From assembly GCF_001613935.1 (NCBI RefSeq), contig NZ_LQCI01000004.1, forward strand, positions 136,129 through 200,128: a stretch of 64,000 bases of DNA, in the 5' to 3' direction. Origin of the DNA: Amycolatopsis regifaucium. Lineage in GTDB: Bacteria; Actinomycetota; Actinomycetes; Mycobacteriales; Pseudonocardiaceae. The position numbers and the translations under genes are program-made. Of this stretch, positions 26,211 to 34,994 are shown one piece after another. Within the stretch, counting starts at the first letter, position 1. Each line of letters begins with the position of its first letter. The notes under the pieces are model-generated. The model had not been told where the DNA came from. It saw only the letters and a program-made list of their open reading frames with translations, and did no database searches.

Positions 26211-27220
26211 CTGACCAAGCCGAGTCGGTGCGTACGGGAAGTGCCGTGGAACCCCTGCCACCCAAGGAAAAACGATCATTCTCACTCGACACCCGGCTGC
26301 TCGGGCTGACCGGTGTGCTGGTGATCCTGTGCATCGTCGGCCAGGTCACCCGGCCCGACCAGTTCTTCACCGAAGGCAACATCTCGACGATCCTCCGGCT
26401 GGCCGCGGCCATCGGCGTGGTCAGTGTCGGGATGACCTTCGTGATCATCGCCGGCGGCATCGACCTCTCGGTCGGGTCGATCGTGGCGCTCTCCAGTGTC
26501 TGGCTGACCACGCTGGCCACCCAGTCCTACGGCCCGTTCGTGATGATCCTTTGTGGACTCCTGGTCGGCCTCGGCTGCGGGCTGATCAACGGGATACTGG
26601 TCTCCTACGGGAAGATCGTGCCGTTCATCGCGACCTTGGCGATGTACGTCGCGGCCCGAGGGCTCGCGGAACGCATCAGCGGCCGCCGCACGCAGGTGGT
26701 TTCGGAGGCGGGGTTCCTCGACTTCTTCCGCGGTGACCTGCTCGGCGTCCCGGTGCTGATCTGGATGTTCGCGCTGGTGTTCGTGGTCGGCTGGGTGCTG
26801 CTGAACCGCACCACGTTCGGCCGCCGCACCTTCGCCGTCGGCGGCAACGCCGAGGCCTCGCGCCTGGCGGGGATCAACGTCAAGCGGCACATCGCGCTCG
26901 TCTACGGCGTCGCCGGTCTGTGCTGTGGCATCGCCGCGCTGATGGTCGTCGCCCGCACCACCGCGGGCGCCTCGACCAACGGCATGCTCTACGAACTCGA
27001 CGCCATCGCGGCGGTCGTCATCGGCGGCACGCTGCTCACCGGTGGCCGCGGCTCGCTCATCGGGACCCTGATCGGCGTGCTGATCTTCACCGTGCTGTCC
27101 AACATCTTCACGCTCAACAACCTGGACACCGACATCCAGAACATCGCCAAGGGCGTGATCATCGTGCTGGCCGCGCTACTGCAGTTCCGCTCCGTCAAGA
27201 AGACAAAGACGAGTACTTGA
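26207..27220 (+). CDS. Sugar ABC transporter permease (RbsC type)
   Basis: A 337-aa membrane protein with eight to ten hydrophobic segments and a 30-residue hydrophilic N-terminus. Family motifs are visible: TFVIIAGGIDLSVGSIVAL in the third helix region, INGILVSYGKIVPFIATLAM, and GRRTFAVGGNAEASRLAGINVKRH as the coupling helix contacting the ATPase. The C-terminal LLTGGRGSLIGTLIGVLIFTVLSNIF is also typical. It is coupled to the ATPase gene and 22 bp upstream of the binding protein. Confidence 0.95.
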   Translation: MTDQAESVRTGSAVEPLPPKEKRSFSLDTRLLGLTGVLVILCIVGQVTRPDQFFTEGNISTILRLAAAIGVVSVGMTFVIIAGGIDLSVGSIVALSSVWLTTLATQSYGPFVMILCGLLVGLGCGLINGILVSYGKIVPFIATLAMYVAARGLAERISGRRTQVVSEAGFLDFFRGDLLGVPVLIWMFALVFVVGWVLLNRTTFGRRTFAVGGNAEASRLAGINVKRHIALVYGVAGLCCGIAALMVVARTTAGASTNGMLYELDAIAAVVIGGTLLTGGRGSLIGTLIGVLIFTVLSNIFTLNNLDTDIQNIAKGVIIVLAALLQFRSVKKTKTST

Positions 27221-27242
27221 TCACCGTGGATGGAGAGTCGTC

Positions 27243-28295
27243 ATGACCGAACAATCCCTGCATCGCCGCCGTTTCCTGCTGGGGGGCGCGGCCGTCGGAG
27301 CGGGCGCGCTGCTGACCGCGTGCACCTCGAACGAGGCACCGGCGCAGAACAACGCCGCCAACGTGGCCAACGCGGGCAGCAACTCGCAGCCGGGAAACCC
27401 CGTCACCATCGGGTTTTCGGCGCCCGCGGCCGACCACGGCTGGATGGCGGCCATCACCAAGAACGCCCGCGCGCAGGCGCAGAAGTTCAGTGAGGTCACG
27501 CTCAACGCGACCGAGGGCACCAACGACGTCAACCAGCAGATCTCGCAGGTGGAGACGCTGATCAACGCCAAGGTCAACGTGCTGGTGATCCTGCCGTTCG
27601 ACGGCAAGGCGCTCACCGCCGTCGGCCAGCAGGCGATGGACGCCGGGATCCAGGTGATCAACCTCGACCGCGTCTTCGACACCCCGCTCGCGTACCGCAC
27701 CTGGATCGGTGGCGACAACTACCGGATGGGCGTCAACGCCGGGAACTACATCGCCAAGCAGATGAAGGCGAAGAACATCGCGAGCCCGGTGATCGGCGAG
27801 GTCGCGGGCATCGATTCGCTGCCGCTGACCCAGGAACGCAGCAAGGGTTTCAAGGACGCCTTGGCGCGTCAGGGTTTCCAGGTGGGGCCGCGGGTTTCGG
27901 CGCAGTTCACACCGGAGTCGGGTGAGCAGCAGACCTCGAACCTGCTGCAGTCCGCGCCCAAACTGGACGCGCTCTGGAACCACGACGACGACCAGGGCGT
28001 CGGCGTCATCGCGGCCATCAACAACGCGAACCGCAAGGACTTCCTGATGGTCGGCGGCGCGGGTTCGAAGAACGCGATGAACCTGATCAAGTCCGACGCC
28101 GAACCGCTGAAGGCGACGGTGCTCTACAGCCCGTCGATGGCGTCGTCCGCGATCTCGCTCGCCCGGCTGCTCGGCCAGAACAAGGGTGCGAGCGATTTCG
28201 CCGAGCACGAGATCCCGTCCGAGATCACCACGTACTCCGCGGTGGTCACCAAGGAGAACGTCGACCGGTACATGGACGTCGGCTTCGACTCGTAA
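27243..28295 (+). CDS. Sugar-binding lipoprotein of the ABC importer
   Basis: A 350-aa receptor of the ribose-binding-protein class. The N-terminus has a twin-arginine motif (HRRRFLLGG) and a lipobox LLTAC ending at Cys26, so it is exported by Tat and anchored as a lipoprotein. The periplasmic-binding fold follows: VTIGFSAPAADHGWMAAITKNARAQ, ISQVETLINAKVNVLVILPFDGKAL, and LDALWNHDDDQGVGVIAAINNANR. A low-complexity Asn/Ala linker lies at about 30-50. GGAGAG precedes the ATG. Confidence 0.94.
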   Translation: MTEQSLHRRRFLLGGAAVGAGALLTACTSNEAPAQNNAANVANAGSNSQPGNPVTIGFSAPAADHGWMAAITKNARAQAQKFSEVTLNATEGTNDVNQQISQVETLINAKVNVLVILPFDGKALTAVGQQAMDAGIQVINLDRVFDTPLAYRTWIGGDNYRMGVNAGNYIAKQMKAKNIASPVIGEVAGIDSLPLTQERSKGFKDALARQGFQVGPRVSAQFTPESGEQQTSNLLQSAPKLDALWNHDDDQGVGVIAAINNANRKDFLMVGGAGSKNAMNLIKSDAEPLKATVLYSPSMASSAISLARLLGQNKGASDFAEHEIPSEITTYSAVVTKENVDRYMDVGFDS

Positions 28296-28337
28296 ACCCG
28301 CGTACCCGACACACGCAAGCGGACACCTAGGAGGGGC

Positions 28338-29504
28338 ATGAGCACGGCAAAGGAAACGATCGGGGTCGGCATGGTCGGTCACTCGTTCATGGGTGCGGTG
28401 CATTCGCACGCGTGGCGCAGTGTGCACCGGTTCTTCGCGCCACCGCTGATCCCGAGACTCGCCGTGCTCGGCGGCCGTGACGAGGTGCGGGCGAAGGCCG
28501 CGGCGGAGCGGTTCGGCTGGGAAGACGTCGAGACGGACTGGCGCGCGCTGGTCACCCGCGACGACGTCGACCTGGTCGACATCTGCACCCCGGGCGACAG
28601 TCACGCCGAGATCGCGATCGCCGCGCTCGAGGCCGGAAAGCACGTGCTGTGCGAGAAACCGCTGGCCAACACCCTCGCCGAAGCGGAGGCGATGGCGGAG
28701 GCGGCGGCGAAGGCCCGCGCGAACGGCGTCCGGTCGATGGTGGCCTTCAACTACCGCCGGGTGCCCGCGCTCGCGCACGCCAGGAACCTGGTCGCGAGCG
28801 GGGCACTCGGCGAGATCCGCCATGTGCGGTCGGTCTACCTGCAGGACTGGCTTTCGGACCCACAGTCGCCGATGACCTGGCGGCTGCACAAGGACAAGGC
28901 GGGCTCCGGCGCGCTGGGCGATCTCGGCGCGCACATCGTCGACGCCGCCCAGTTCGTCACCGGCGAGACCATCACCGGGGTCTCCGCCTTGACGAACACC
29001 TTCGTGCCGGAACGGCCCGACGGCGACGGCGGGACGGGGCAGGTCACGGTCGACGACTGCGCACTGTTCCTCGGCCGGTTCTCCGGCGGGGCCGTAGCGA
29101 GTTTCGAGGCGACCCGGTACGCGCTGGGCCGCAAGAACTCGATGCGGCTGGAGATCAACGGATCGAAGGCGAGCCTCGCGTTCGACTTCGAGTCGATGAA
29201 CGAACTGTCCTTCTTCGACGGCGGCCAGCCCGCCACCGAGTCGGGGTTCCGCCGGATCCTGGTCACCGAGCCGGATCACCCGTACGTCGGGGTGTGGTGG
29301 CCGCCGGGCCACCTCCTCGGCTACGAGCACACCTTCACCAACGAGGTCGCCGACCTGCTCACCGCGATCGGCGAAGGCACGGATCCGGAACCGTCCTTCG
29401 AGGACGGGTTGAGGGTTCAGATGGTCCTCGACGCGGTCGAGCGCAGCGCGGCGGAGGAGGCGCGGTGGACCGCGGTGCCCGGCGTCACCACAAAGGGCGA
29501 GTAA
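28338..29504 (+). CDS. Gfo/Idh/MocA-family NAD(P)-dependent sugar dehydrogenase
   Basis: This 388-aa oxidoreductase has an N-terminal Rossmann domain (GVGMVGHSFMGAVHSH at 9-24) and the family motif GKHVLCEKPLANT, with the EKP Lys at 107. The C-terminal substrate domain includes GSGALGDLGAHIVDAAQFVTG, whose His is the usual catalytic residue in a GDxGxHxxD context. Family members oxidise inositols, glucose or keto-sugars at a ring carbon. AGGAGG precedes the ATG, and it is the last gene of the ROK-ABC operon, 42 bp after the binding protein. It probably performs the first intracellular step on the imported sugar; substrate identity is inferred only. Confidence 0.93.
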   Translation: MSTAKETIGVGMVGHSFMGAVHSHAWRSVHRFFAPPLIPRLAVLGGRDEVRAKAAAERFGWEDVETDWRALVTRDDVDLVDICTPGDSHAEIAIAALEAGKHVLCEKPLANTLAEAEAMAEAAAKARANGVRSMVAFNYRRVPALAHARNLVASGALGEIRHVRSVYLQDWLSDPQSPMTWRLHKDKAGSGALGDLGAHIVDAAQFVTGETITGVSALTNTFVPERPDGDGGTGQVTVDDCALFLGRFSGGAVASFEATRYALGRKNSMRLEINGSKASLAFDFESMNELSFFDGGQPATESGFRRILVTEPDHPYVGVWWPPGHLLGYEHTFTNEVADLLTAIGEGTDPEPSFEDGLRVQMVLDAVERSAAEEARWTAVPGVTTKGE

Positions 29505-29560
29505 CTGCGGAGTAGATCCAGCCGAAAGTCGCATGGACGTACCTCATGACGACTTGGTTC

Positions 29561-29612
29561 GATCCGAAACGTCCGACCATCCGAGGAAATAGGCCGTTGG
29601 ACGTTCCGGATC
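29561..29612. promoter_or_regulatory. Imperfect 17-bp inverted repeat before the ebo-type operon
   Basis: GATCCGAAACGTCCGAC (29561-29577) and GTTGGACGTTCCGGATC (29596-29612) are complementary except at two positions, with an 18-base spacer. The second arm ends 16 bases before the first gene of the operon. It could be an operator or a leader hairpin. Confidence 0.5.
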
Positions 29613-29628
29613 TTGGAAAGGTGGAGAA

Positions 29629-30786
29629 ATGCCTGCTCAGGAGCGCACGGGCATCTGGTTGATCGGCGCGAGAGGATCGGTGGCCACGACCGCCGCGGTG
29701 GGCCTGCTGGCCCTGCGCGCCGGCGTGACCGGTCCGGTCGGCTGTGTCACCGAGCTATCCGCGTTCGCGGGGGTTCCGTTGCCGGGCTGGGACGATCTGG
29801 TCCTCGGCGGGCACGACATCGCGCACACGCCGTTGGAGAAGCGCGCCGAACAGCTGGCGGGCGCCGGCGTGTTCGGGCACCCGGTGTTCTCGGCGGTCCG
29901 GTCCGGACTGGCCGAAGTGGACGCCGAAATCCGCGACGGTTACCACCCGGCGACGCATACGGGTGCCCAGGCCGACGCCGCCGCGCGGCTCGGCGCGGAC
30001 ATCCGGGCTTTCGCGGACCGGCACGGCCTCGCGCGGGTCGTGGTGGTCAACGTGTCCTCCACCGAGGCCCCGTGCCCCCACCTTCCCGAACACGACGACC
30101 TCGACGCGCTCGAAGCGGCGCTGGCGGATCCGGCGCGGGCGGTCCTGCCGTCCAGTTCCCTGTCGGCCTACGCGGCGCTGAAGGCGGGGAGCCCGTACGT
30201 CGAGTTCACGCCGTCCTCCGGCGTCACCCTGCCCGCGCTGCGGCAGCTCGCCGAACGGGAAGGCCTGCCGTACGCGGGTTCCGACGGCAAGACCGGTGAG
30301 ACCCTGCTCCGCACGGTCCTCGCGCCGATGTTCAGCGCGCGGGCGCTGAAGGTCCGCTCCTGGTCAGGCACCAACCTGCTCGGCGGCGGTGACGGCGAGA
30401 CGCTGGCCGACCCGGTGACCGCGAACAGCAAGCTGGAGTCGAAGGCCCGCGGGCTCGCGGCGTTGCTCGGCGAGGACGTCACCGCGCCGCTGCACATCGA
30501 CAACGTGCCCGACCTCGGCGAGATCAAGACCGCGTGGGACCACGTGTCGTTCGAGGGTTTCCTCGGTGCGCGCATGAGCCTGCAGTTCACCTGGACCGGC
30601 TACGACTCCGCGCTCGCGGCACCGCTGATCCTCGACCTCGCGAGGCTGGTGACCGCGGCGCACGCCGACGGCCAGAGCGGCGCGCTGACCGAACTCGGCT
30701 TCTTCTTCAAGGACCCGCTGGGCAGCGACGAACACCGCTTCGCCGAGCAGGCCGCCCGCCTGATCACCTGGGCGGAGGCCCTGTGA
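29629..30786 (+). CDS. Myo-inositol-1-phosphate synthase-family sugar-phosphate cyclase
   Basis: This 385-aa NAD-dependent cyclase homologue would turn a hexose phosphate into a cyclitol phosphate. The Rossmann nucleotide loop is GARGSVATTAAVGLLALR. The family signature is GSDGKTGETLLRTVLAPMF (from about residue 217, with the catalytic Lys), followed by ALKVRSWSGTNLLGGGDGETL and the DHVSFEGFLGARMSLQF segment. It is shorter than eukaryotic enzymes, as usual for actinobacteria. GTGA overlap couples it to the prenyltransferase gene. Other ebo clusters have a dehydroquinate-synthase-like cyclase (EboD); here this unrelated cyclase heads the operon and may supply an equivalent cyclic precursor. 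Confidence 0.9.
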   Translation: MPAQERTGIWLIGARGSVATTAAVGLLALRAGVTGPVGCVTELSAFAGVPLPGWDDLVLGGHDIAHTPLEKRAEQLAGAGVFGHPVFSAVRSGLAEVDAEIRDGYHPATHTGAQADAAARLGADIRAFADRHGLARVVVVNVSSTEAPCPHLPEHDDLDALEAALADPARAVLPSSSLSAYAALKAGSPYVEFTPSSGVTLPALRQLAEREGLPYAGSDGKTGETLLRTVLAPMFSARALKVRSWSGTNLLGGGDGETLADPVTANSKLESKARGLAALLGEDVTAPLHIDNVPDLGEIKTAWDHVSFEGFLGARMSLQFTWTGYDSALAAPLILDLARLVTAAHADGQSGALTELGFFFKDPLGSDEHRFAEQAARLITWAEAL

Positions 30787-31646
30787 AATCCCACGCTGTG
30801 AAGGCCTACGTGGAACTCGTACGCGCGCCCGCCGCGCTGACGGTGCTCGGTGACACGGTCGCCGGATCCGCCGCGGCGGGGCTCAAGATGACCGGGCGAC
30901 GGCTGCTGCTGCCGCTCTCCTCGGTCGCCTTCTACTGGGCCGGGATGGCGCTCAACGACTGGGCGGACCGGAAGCTCGACGCCGTGGAGCGACCCGAGCG
31001 GCCGATCCCGTCCGGTCGGGTGAGCGCGGGCGCGGCGCTCACCACCGGGGCGACGCTGACCGCGGCCGGTCTTGGCCTGGCCGCGCTCGGCGGTGGTCGG
31101 CAGGCGATGCGGGTCGCGGTCCCGCTCGCCGCCGCGGTGTGGGCCTACGACACCGTGTTCAAGCCGACCCCGGCCGGACCGGTGGCGATGGCGGCCTGCC
31201 GCACGCTCGACGTCCTGCTGGGCGCGGGTCTTGAGACTCGCCGTGCGCTCACCGCCGCGGCCGCGGTGGGGGTCCACACGCTCGGTGTCACCGCCTTGTC
31301 CACCGGGGAGGTCCACGGCGCGAAACCAGGTACGGCTCGTGCCGCACTGGCCACCAGCTGTGCCGCGACAACGTTGGCATTGACCGGACCGGCGCGGGGT
31401 GGCTGGCACCGGATCGCCTCGCTGGCGGCTGGTTCCGGATACGCGGGCCTGGTCGGCCGGGCACAGACGGACGCCGTCCGTGACCCGTCGGCCAGGTCCG
31501 TGCGCTCGGCGACGAAGTCCGGCATCCACGGCATGGTCCCGCTGCAGGCGGCGGTCACGGCCAAGGGCTCGGTACTGGGGGCCGTGCTGGTCGCGGCCGC
31601 GCTGCCGATCGCCCGCAAGTTGTCGCGGAAGGTGAGCCCCACATGA
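30783..31646 (+). CDS. eboC: EboC-like UbiA-family prenyltransferase
   Basis: A 287-aa integral membrane protein with about seven to eight hydrophobic segments. The first UbiA aspartate motif is intact: NDWADRKLD near residues 57-65. The second aspartate motif is replaced by AYDTVFK and MAACRTLDVLLGAG, the form seen in EboC-type and related actinobacterial members. UbiA enzymes join a prenyl chain to a small acceptor in the membrane. The start is GTG 30783, overlapping the cyclase stop, and its own stop overlaps the next ATG. It probably attaches a lipid carrier to the cyclitol or keto-sugar made by neighbouring enzymes (inferred). Confidence 0.87.
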   Translation: MKSHAVKAYVELVRAPAALTVLGDTVAGSAAAGLKMTGRRLLLPLSSVAFYWAGMALNDWADRKLDAVERPERPIPSGRVSAGAALTTGATLTAAGLGLAALGGGRQAMRVAVPLAAAVWAYDTVFKPTPAGPVAMAACRTLDVLLGAGLETRRALTAAAAVGVHTLGVTALSTGEVHGAKPGTARAALATSCAATTLALTGPARGGWHRIASLAAGSGYAGLVGRAQTDAVRDPSARSVRSATKSGIHGMVPLQAAVTAKGSVLGAVLVAAALPIARKLSRKVSPT

Positions 31647-33061
31647 CGGTGTTCTCCCTCGGATACGGCACGAACGGCTTCTCCAACCACCGCCTCGACG
31701 ACGCGCTCGCGATCATCGCCGACCTCGGCTACACCGGGGTGGCACTGACGCTGGACCACGACCATCTCGATCCGTTCGCCGAAGACCTGGCACAGCGGGT
31801 GGACCACGTGGCTTCGCGGCTTTCGGCGCTCGGACTGAACCGGGTCGTCATCGAGACCGGCGCCCGGTACCTGCTCGACCCGTGGCGCAAGCACTCGCCG
31901 ACGCTCCTGTCGGACGACCCCGCGCTCCGGATCGACTTCCTGGAGCGGGCGATGCGGATCGCGGCCGACCTCGGCGCCGACTGCGTTTCGTTCTGGTCCG
32001 GTGTGTCTACTGTGGACGTAGAGACTGCCTGGTCACGGTTGCGCGCTGGCGTCGCCGCGGTCCTGGAGCACGCTTCGCGACTGAACGTCCGGCTCGCGAT
32101 GGAACCGGAACCCGGGCACCTCGTGCAGCACCTGCGCCAGGTCTTGGACCTGCGCAAGGAACTCGGCGACCCGGAGCTGCTCGGCGTCACGCTGGACGTC
32201 GGGCACTGTGTCGCCGTCGAGCCGGTGAACGCGGCCGAGTGCGTCCGTCTCGCCGGACCGCTGCTGTGGAACGTCCAGCTGGACGACATGCTGCCGCGGG
32301 TCCACGAGCACCTGGAGTTCGGCGACGGCCATCTGGACCTGCCCGGGACGCTCGCCGCGCTGGCGGAGATCGGCTACACCGGGCTGGCCGCGGTCGAACT
32401 GCCCCGGCACAGCCACGCCGCGCCCGACACCGCCCGCAGGGCCTTCGAAGCCCTCACCAGCGCGTTGCCGCAAACGTGGCTGGACAAGGCGGAACGCCGG
32501 ATCCGGGAGAAGCCGTCGGTCATCGGCTCGCTTTTCCCGGCCGTCGGCCGCGAGGTCGGCCGGACGGCGTTGCGGCCGGAGACGGATCCGCAGGGGCTGG
32601 TGCACGGCACCGTCGACGACCGGGCACGCGTCCGGCTCGTGACGGTGCTGGCCGAAGTCCTCGACGACGCGGCGTTGGCGGCCGAGCTGCGGGATCTCTA
32701 CCGCTACGGCGACGACGCCGAGCGGCGGGGGGTGCTCCGCGCGCTCAACGAGCTGGAGTCCCCGGACGCCGAAGTCACCGACACCGGCGTCAAGCTGGTC
32801 GAAGACGCTCTGCGCGCCAACGACATCCGCCTGGTCGCCGCCGCCATGGGCGCCTTCGCCCGCTTCCTGGACGACCACACCTGGCGGCACGGCGTCCTCA
32901 AATGCGTCTTCGTCGGCGTTCCGCTCGCCGCCGTCGCGGATCTCGAAACCCGCGCGGACGACGAGCTGAGGCGCATGCTCGCCGACTTCGCCGACGAACG
33001 CAGGGCGGCCGGACGTGACGTTCCCGCCGACGCCCTCTCACTGCTCAAGGAAGGCCACTGA
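31643..33061 (+). CDS. eboA: TIM-barrel isomerase fused to EboA domain
   Basis: This is a 472-aa two-domain fusion. Residues 1 to about 275 form a xylose-isomerase-like/AP-endonuclease-2 TIM barrel: LGYTGVALTLDHDHLDPF, MEPEPGHLVQHL, VTLDVGHCVAVEP, WNVQLDDMLPRVHEHLEFGDGH; the Glu, Asp, His and Glu residues match the metal site of this class. Residues about 290-472 match EboA, a helical protein of unknown activity: LYRYGDDAERRGVLRALNEL and DDHTWRHGVLKCVFVGVPL with a conserved His and Cys. EboA is usually separate, so the fusion ties it to isomerase chemistry. It is coupled by ATGA to eboC upstream and followed two bases later by eboB. Confidence 0.88.
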   Translation: MTVFSLGYGTNGFSNHRLDDALAIIADLGYTGVALTLDHDHLDPFAEDLAQRVDHVASRLSALGLNRVVIETGARYLLDPWRKHSPTLLSDDPALRIDFLERAMRIAADLGADCVSFWSGVSTVDVETAWSRLRAGVAAVLEHASRLNVRLAMEPEPGHLVQHLRQVLDLRKELGDPELLGVTLDVGHCVAVEPVNAAECVRLAGPLLWNVQLDDMLPRVHEHLEFGDGHLDLPGTLAALAEIGYTGLAAVELPRHSHAAPDTARRAFEALTSALPQTWLDKAERRIREKPSVIGSLFPAVGREVGRTALRPETDPQGLVHGTVDDRARVRLVTVLAEVLDDAALAAELRDLYRYGDDAERRGVLRALNELESPDAEVTDTGVKLVEDALRANDIRLVAAAMGAFARFLDDHTWRHGVLKCVFVGVPLAAVADLETRADDELRRMLADFADERRAAGRDVPADALSLLKEGH

Positions 33062-33063
33062 CC

Positions 33064-33927
33064 GTGCGCATCTTCGACCCCCACATCCACATGTCCTCCC
33101 GGACCACCGACGACTACGAAGCCATGTACGCGGCGGGCGTCCGCGCTCTCGTCGAACCCGCGTTCTGGCTGGGCCAGCCGCGCACCAGCGTCGGCTCGTA
33201 CACCGACTACTTCGACGCCCTCATCGGCTGGGAACGGTTCCGCGCCGCCCAGTTCGGCATCCGGCACCACTGCACGATCGCGCTGAACCCCAAGGAGGCC
33301 AACGACCCCCGCTGCCGCGAGGTGCTCGACGTCCTGCCGAGGTACCTGGCCAAGGACGGCGTGGTCGCGGTCGGCGAGGTCGGCTACGACTCGATGACCA
33401 AGGAAGAGGACGAGGTGTTCGCGCGCCAGCTGGCGCTGGCGTTGCAACACGACCTGCCCGTCTTGGTGCACACCCCGCACCGCGACAAGCTGGAAGGCAC
33501 CAAGCGCACGCTCGACGTGGTCCGCGAGGCCGGCATCGCACCGGAGCGCGTGGTCGTCGACCACCTCAACGAGGTCACCGTCAAGCTGGTCAAGGATTCC
33601 GGCGCCTGGATGGGGTTCTCCATCTACCCGGACACCAAAATGGACGAACACCGGATGGTCGAGATCCTGCGCCAATACGGGCTGGACAACATGATCGTCA
33701 ACTCGGCGGCCGACTGGGGCCGCTCGGATCCCTTGAAGACCGCCAAAACCGGGCAGGCGATGCTCGACGGCGGCTTCACCGAGGCCGACGTCGACAAGGT
33801 GCTGTGGCAGAACCCGGTCGACTTCTACGGCCAAAGCGGACGGCTCACCCTCGACCCGCTGCCCGGCTTCACCGGCGAGGCGGCGACCTTCGAAGGCAAC
33901 TCCGTGCTGCGAGGTGCCCGCAAATGA
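33064..33927 (+). CDS. eboB: EboB, TatD-family metal-dependent hydrolase
   Basis: A 287-aa TIM-barrel hydrolase. The metal ligands of the amidohydrolase/TatD fold are visible: DPHIHMSS (HxH at residues 7-9), GEVGYDS (Glu), LVHTPHRDK (His), VVDHLNE (His) and NSAADWGRSDP (Asp). It starts at GTG two bases after the preceding stop and overlaps eboE by ATGA. The natural substrate of EboB is unknown; a hydrolytic step on the trafficked metabolite is inferred from the cluster. Confidence 0.9.
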   Translation: MRIFDPHIHMSSRTTDDYEAMYAAGVRALVEPAFWLGQPRTSVGSYTDYFDALIGWERFRAAQFGIRHHCTIALNPKEANDPRCREVLDVLPRYLAKDGVVAVGEVGYDSMTKEEDEVFARQLALALQHDLPVLVHTPHRDKLEGTKRTLDVVREAGIAPERVVVDHLNEVTVKLVKDSGAWMGFSIYPDTKMDEHRMVEILRQYGLDNMIVNSAADWGRSDPLKTAKTGQAMLDGGFTEADVDKVLWQNPVDFYGQSGRLTLDPLPGFTGEAATFEGNSVLRGARK

Positions 33928-34994
33928 TCTCCTACTGTACGAACGTTCATCCCGCCGAAGATGTCGACGGCATCGTCGCGCAGCTGGAGCGGTACGCGCT
34001 GCCGGTCCGCGAACGGCTGGGCGCCGATCGGCTCGGCGTCGGGCTGTGGCTTTCCGCGCCGGTCGCGCGCGGGCTCGCCGACGACGCGGACGCCCGCAAG
34101 GCGTTCCGCGCGGAGCTGGACGCGCGCGGACTGTCGGTGTACACGCTCAACGCCTTCCCGTACGGCGGTTTCCACGACGAGATCGTCAAGCACGCGGTCT
34201 ATCGTCCTGAGTGGACGAACAGCGACCGCGTCGCCTACACGATCGACTGCGTGACCGTCCTGTCCGATCTGCTCGCCGACGACGCTTCGTACGGCAGCAT
34301 CTCCACGCTGCCGCTCGCCTGGCGTGAGCCGTGGTCCGAGCACGACGATCGCCGTGCGGCCGAGGCTTTCGGCGAGGTCGTCCGGGCGATCGGCGACCGG
34401 CCGGTCAAGCTGGCCGTCGAACCCGAACCCGGCTGTGTGCTCGACACCGTGGCCGACGCGCTGAGCTGGCTTTCCGGCCGCGTCGACCCGGAGTACGTCG
34501 GGCTGTGCCTGGACACCTGTCACCTCGCGGTGTCGTTCGCCGACCCGGCGGGGACACTGGCCGCGATCGCGAAGTCCGATGTGGACATCGTCAAGGTGCA
34601 GGCTTCCGCCGCACTGCACGTGGAAAAGCCCGCCGAAGCCCGTGAGGCGTTGGCCGCGTTCGCCGAACCGCGGTATCTGCACCAGGTCCGGGAGCTTTCG
34701 GGCGGTGTCGTGCACAAGGCCGACGATCTGCCGGAGGCCTGGACGGAGTTGCCGGGGGAGGGGCCGTGGCGCGTGCATTTCCACCTGCCGCTGCACCAGG
34801 CCCCGGCCGCGCCCCTGGCCACCACCACGGACGTCCTGCGCACTGTCGCCGCCGGGCTGCCCGGCGAACCGCATATCGAGGTCGAGACCTACACCTGGAG
34901 CGTGCTCCCGGACGCGGGTGACCTCGTCGGCGGAATCGCCGCGGAACTCGAGTGGGCACAGGCGAACCTCGTCACGGAAGGGGTTTCCGCGTGA
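33924..34994 (+). CDS. eboE: EboE, TIM-barrel metabolite-traffic protein
   Basis: This 356-aa xylose-isomerase-like TIM barrel opens with ISYCTNVHPAED, the typical EboE N-terminus. Metal-site residues are in KLAVEPEPGCVLDT, GLCLDTCHLAVSF, and WRVHFHLPLH, and ETYTWSVLP near the end is also characteristic. It is cytoplasmic, with no signal peptide. Both ends overlap neighbours (ATGA with eboB, GTGA with eboF). Together with the barrel of the EboA fusion there are two isomerase-like barrels in this operon, which suggests two distinct rearrangements or one epimerisation each way. Confidence 0.9.
   Translation: MISYCTNVHPAEDVDGIVAQLERYALPVRERLGADRLGVGLWLSAPVARGLADDADARKAFRAELDARGLSVYTLNAFPYGGFHDEIVKHAVYRPEWTNSDRVAYTIDCVTVLSDLLADDASYGSISTLPLAWREPWSEHDDRRAAEAFGEVVRAIGDRPVKLAVEPEPGCVLDTVADALSWLSGRVDPEYVGLCLDTCHLAVSFADPAGTLAAIAKSDVDIVKVQASAALHVEKPAEAREALAAFAEPRYLHQVRELSGGVVHKADDLPEAWTELPGEGPWRVHFHLPLHQAPAAPLATTTDVLRTVAAGLPGEPHIEVETYTWSVLPDAGDLVGGIAAELEWAQANLVTEGVSA

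Noticed and set aside
24708..29504. Naming the importer a ribose or inositol transporter
   Set aside because: Homology to RbsA/RbsC and neighbouring inositol-type genes are suggestive only; the binding pocket cannot be read with confidence.
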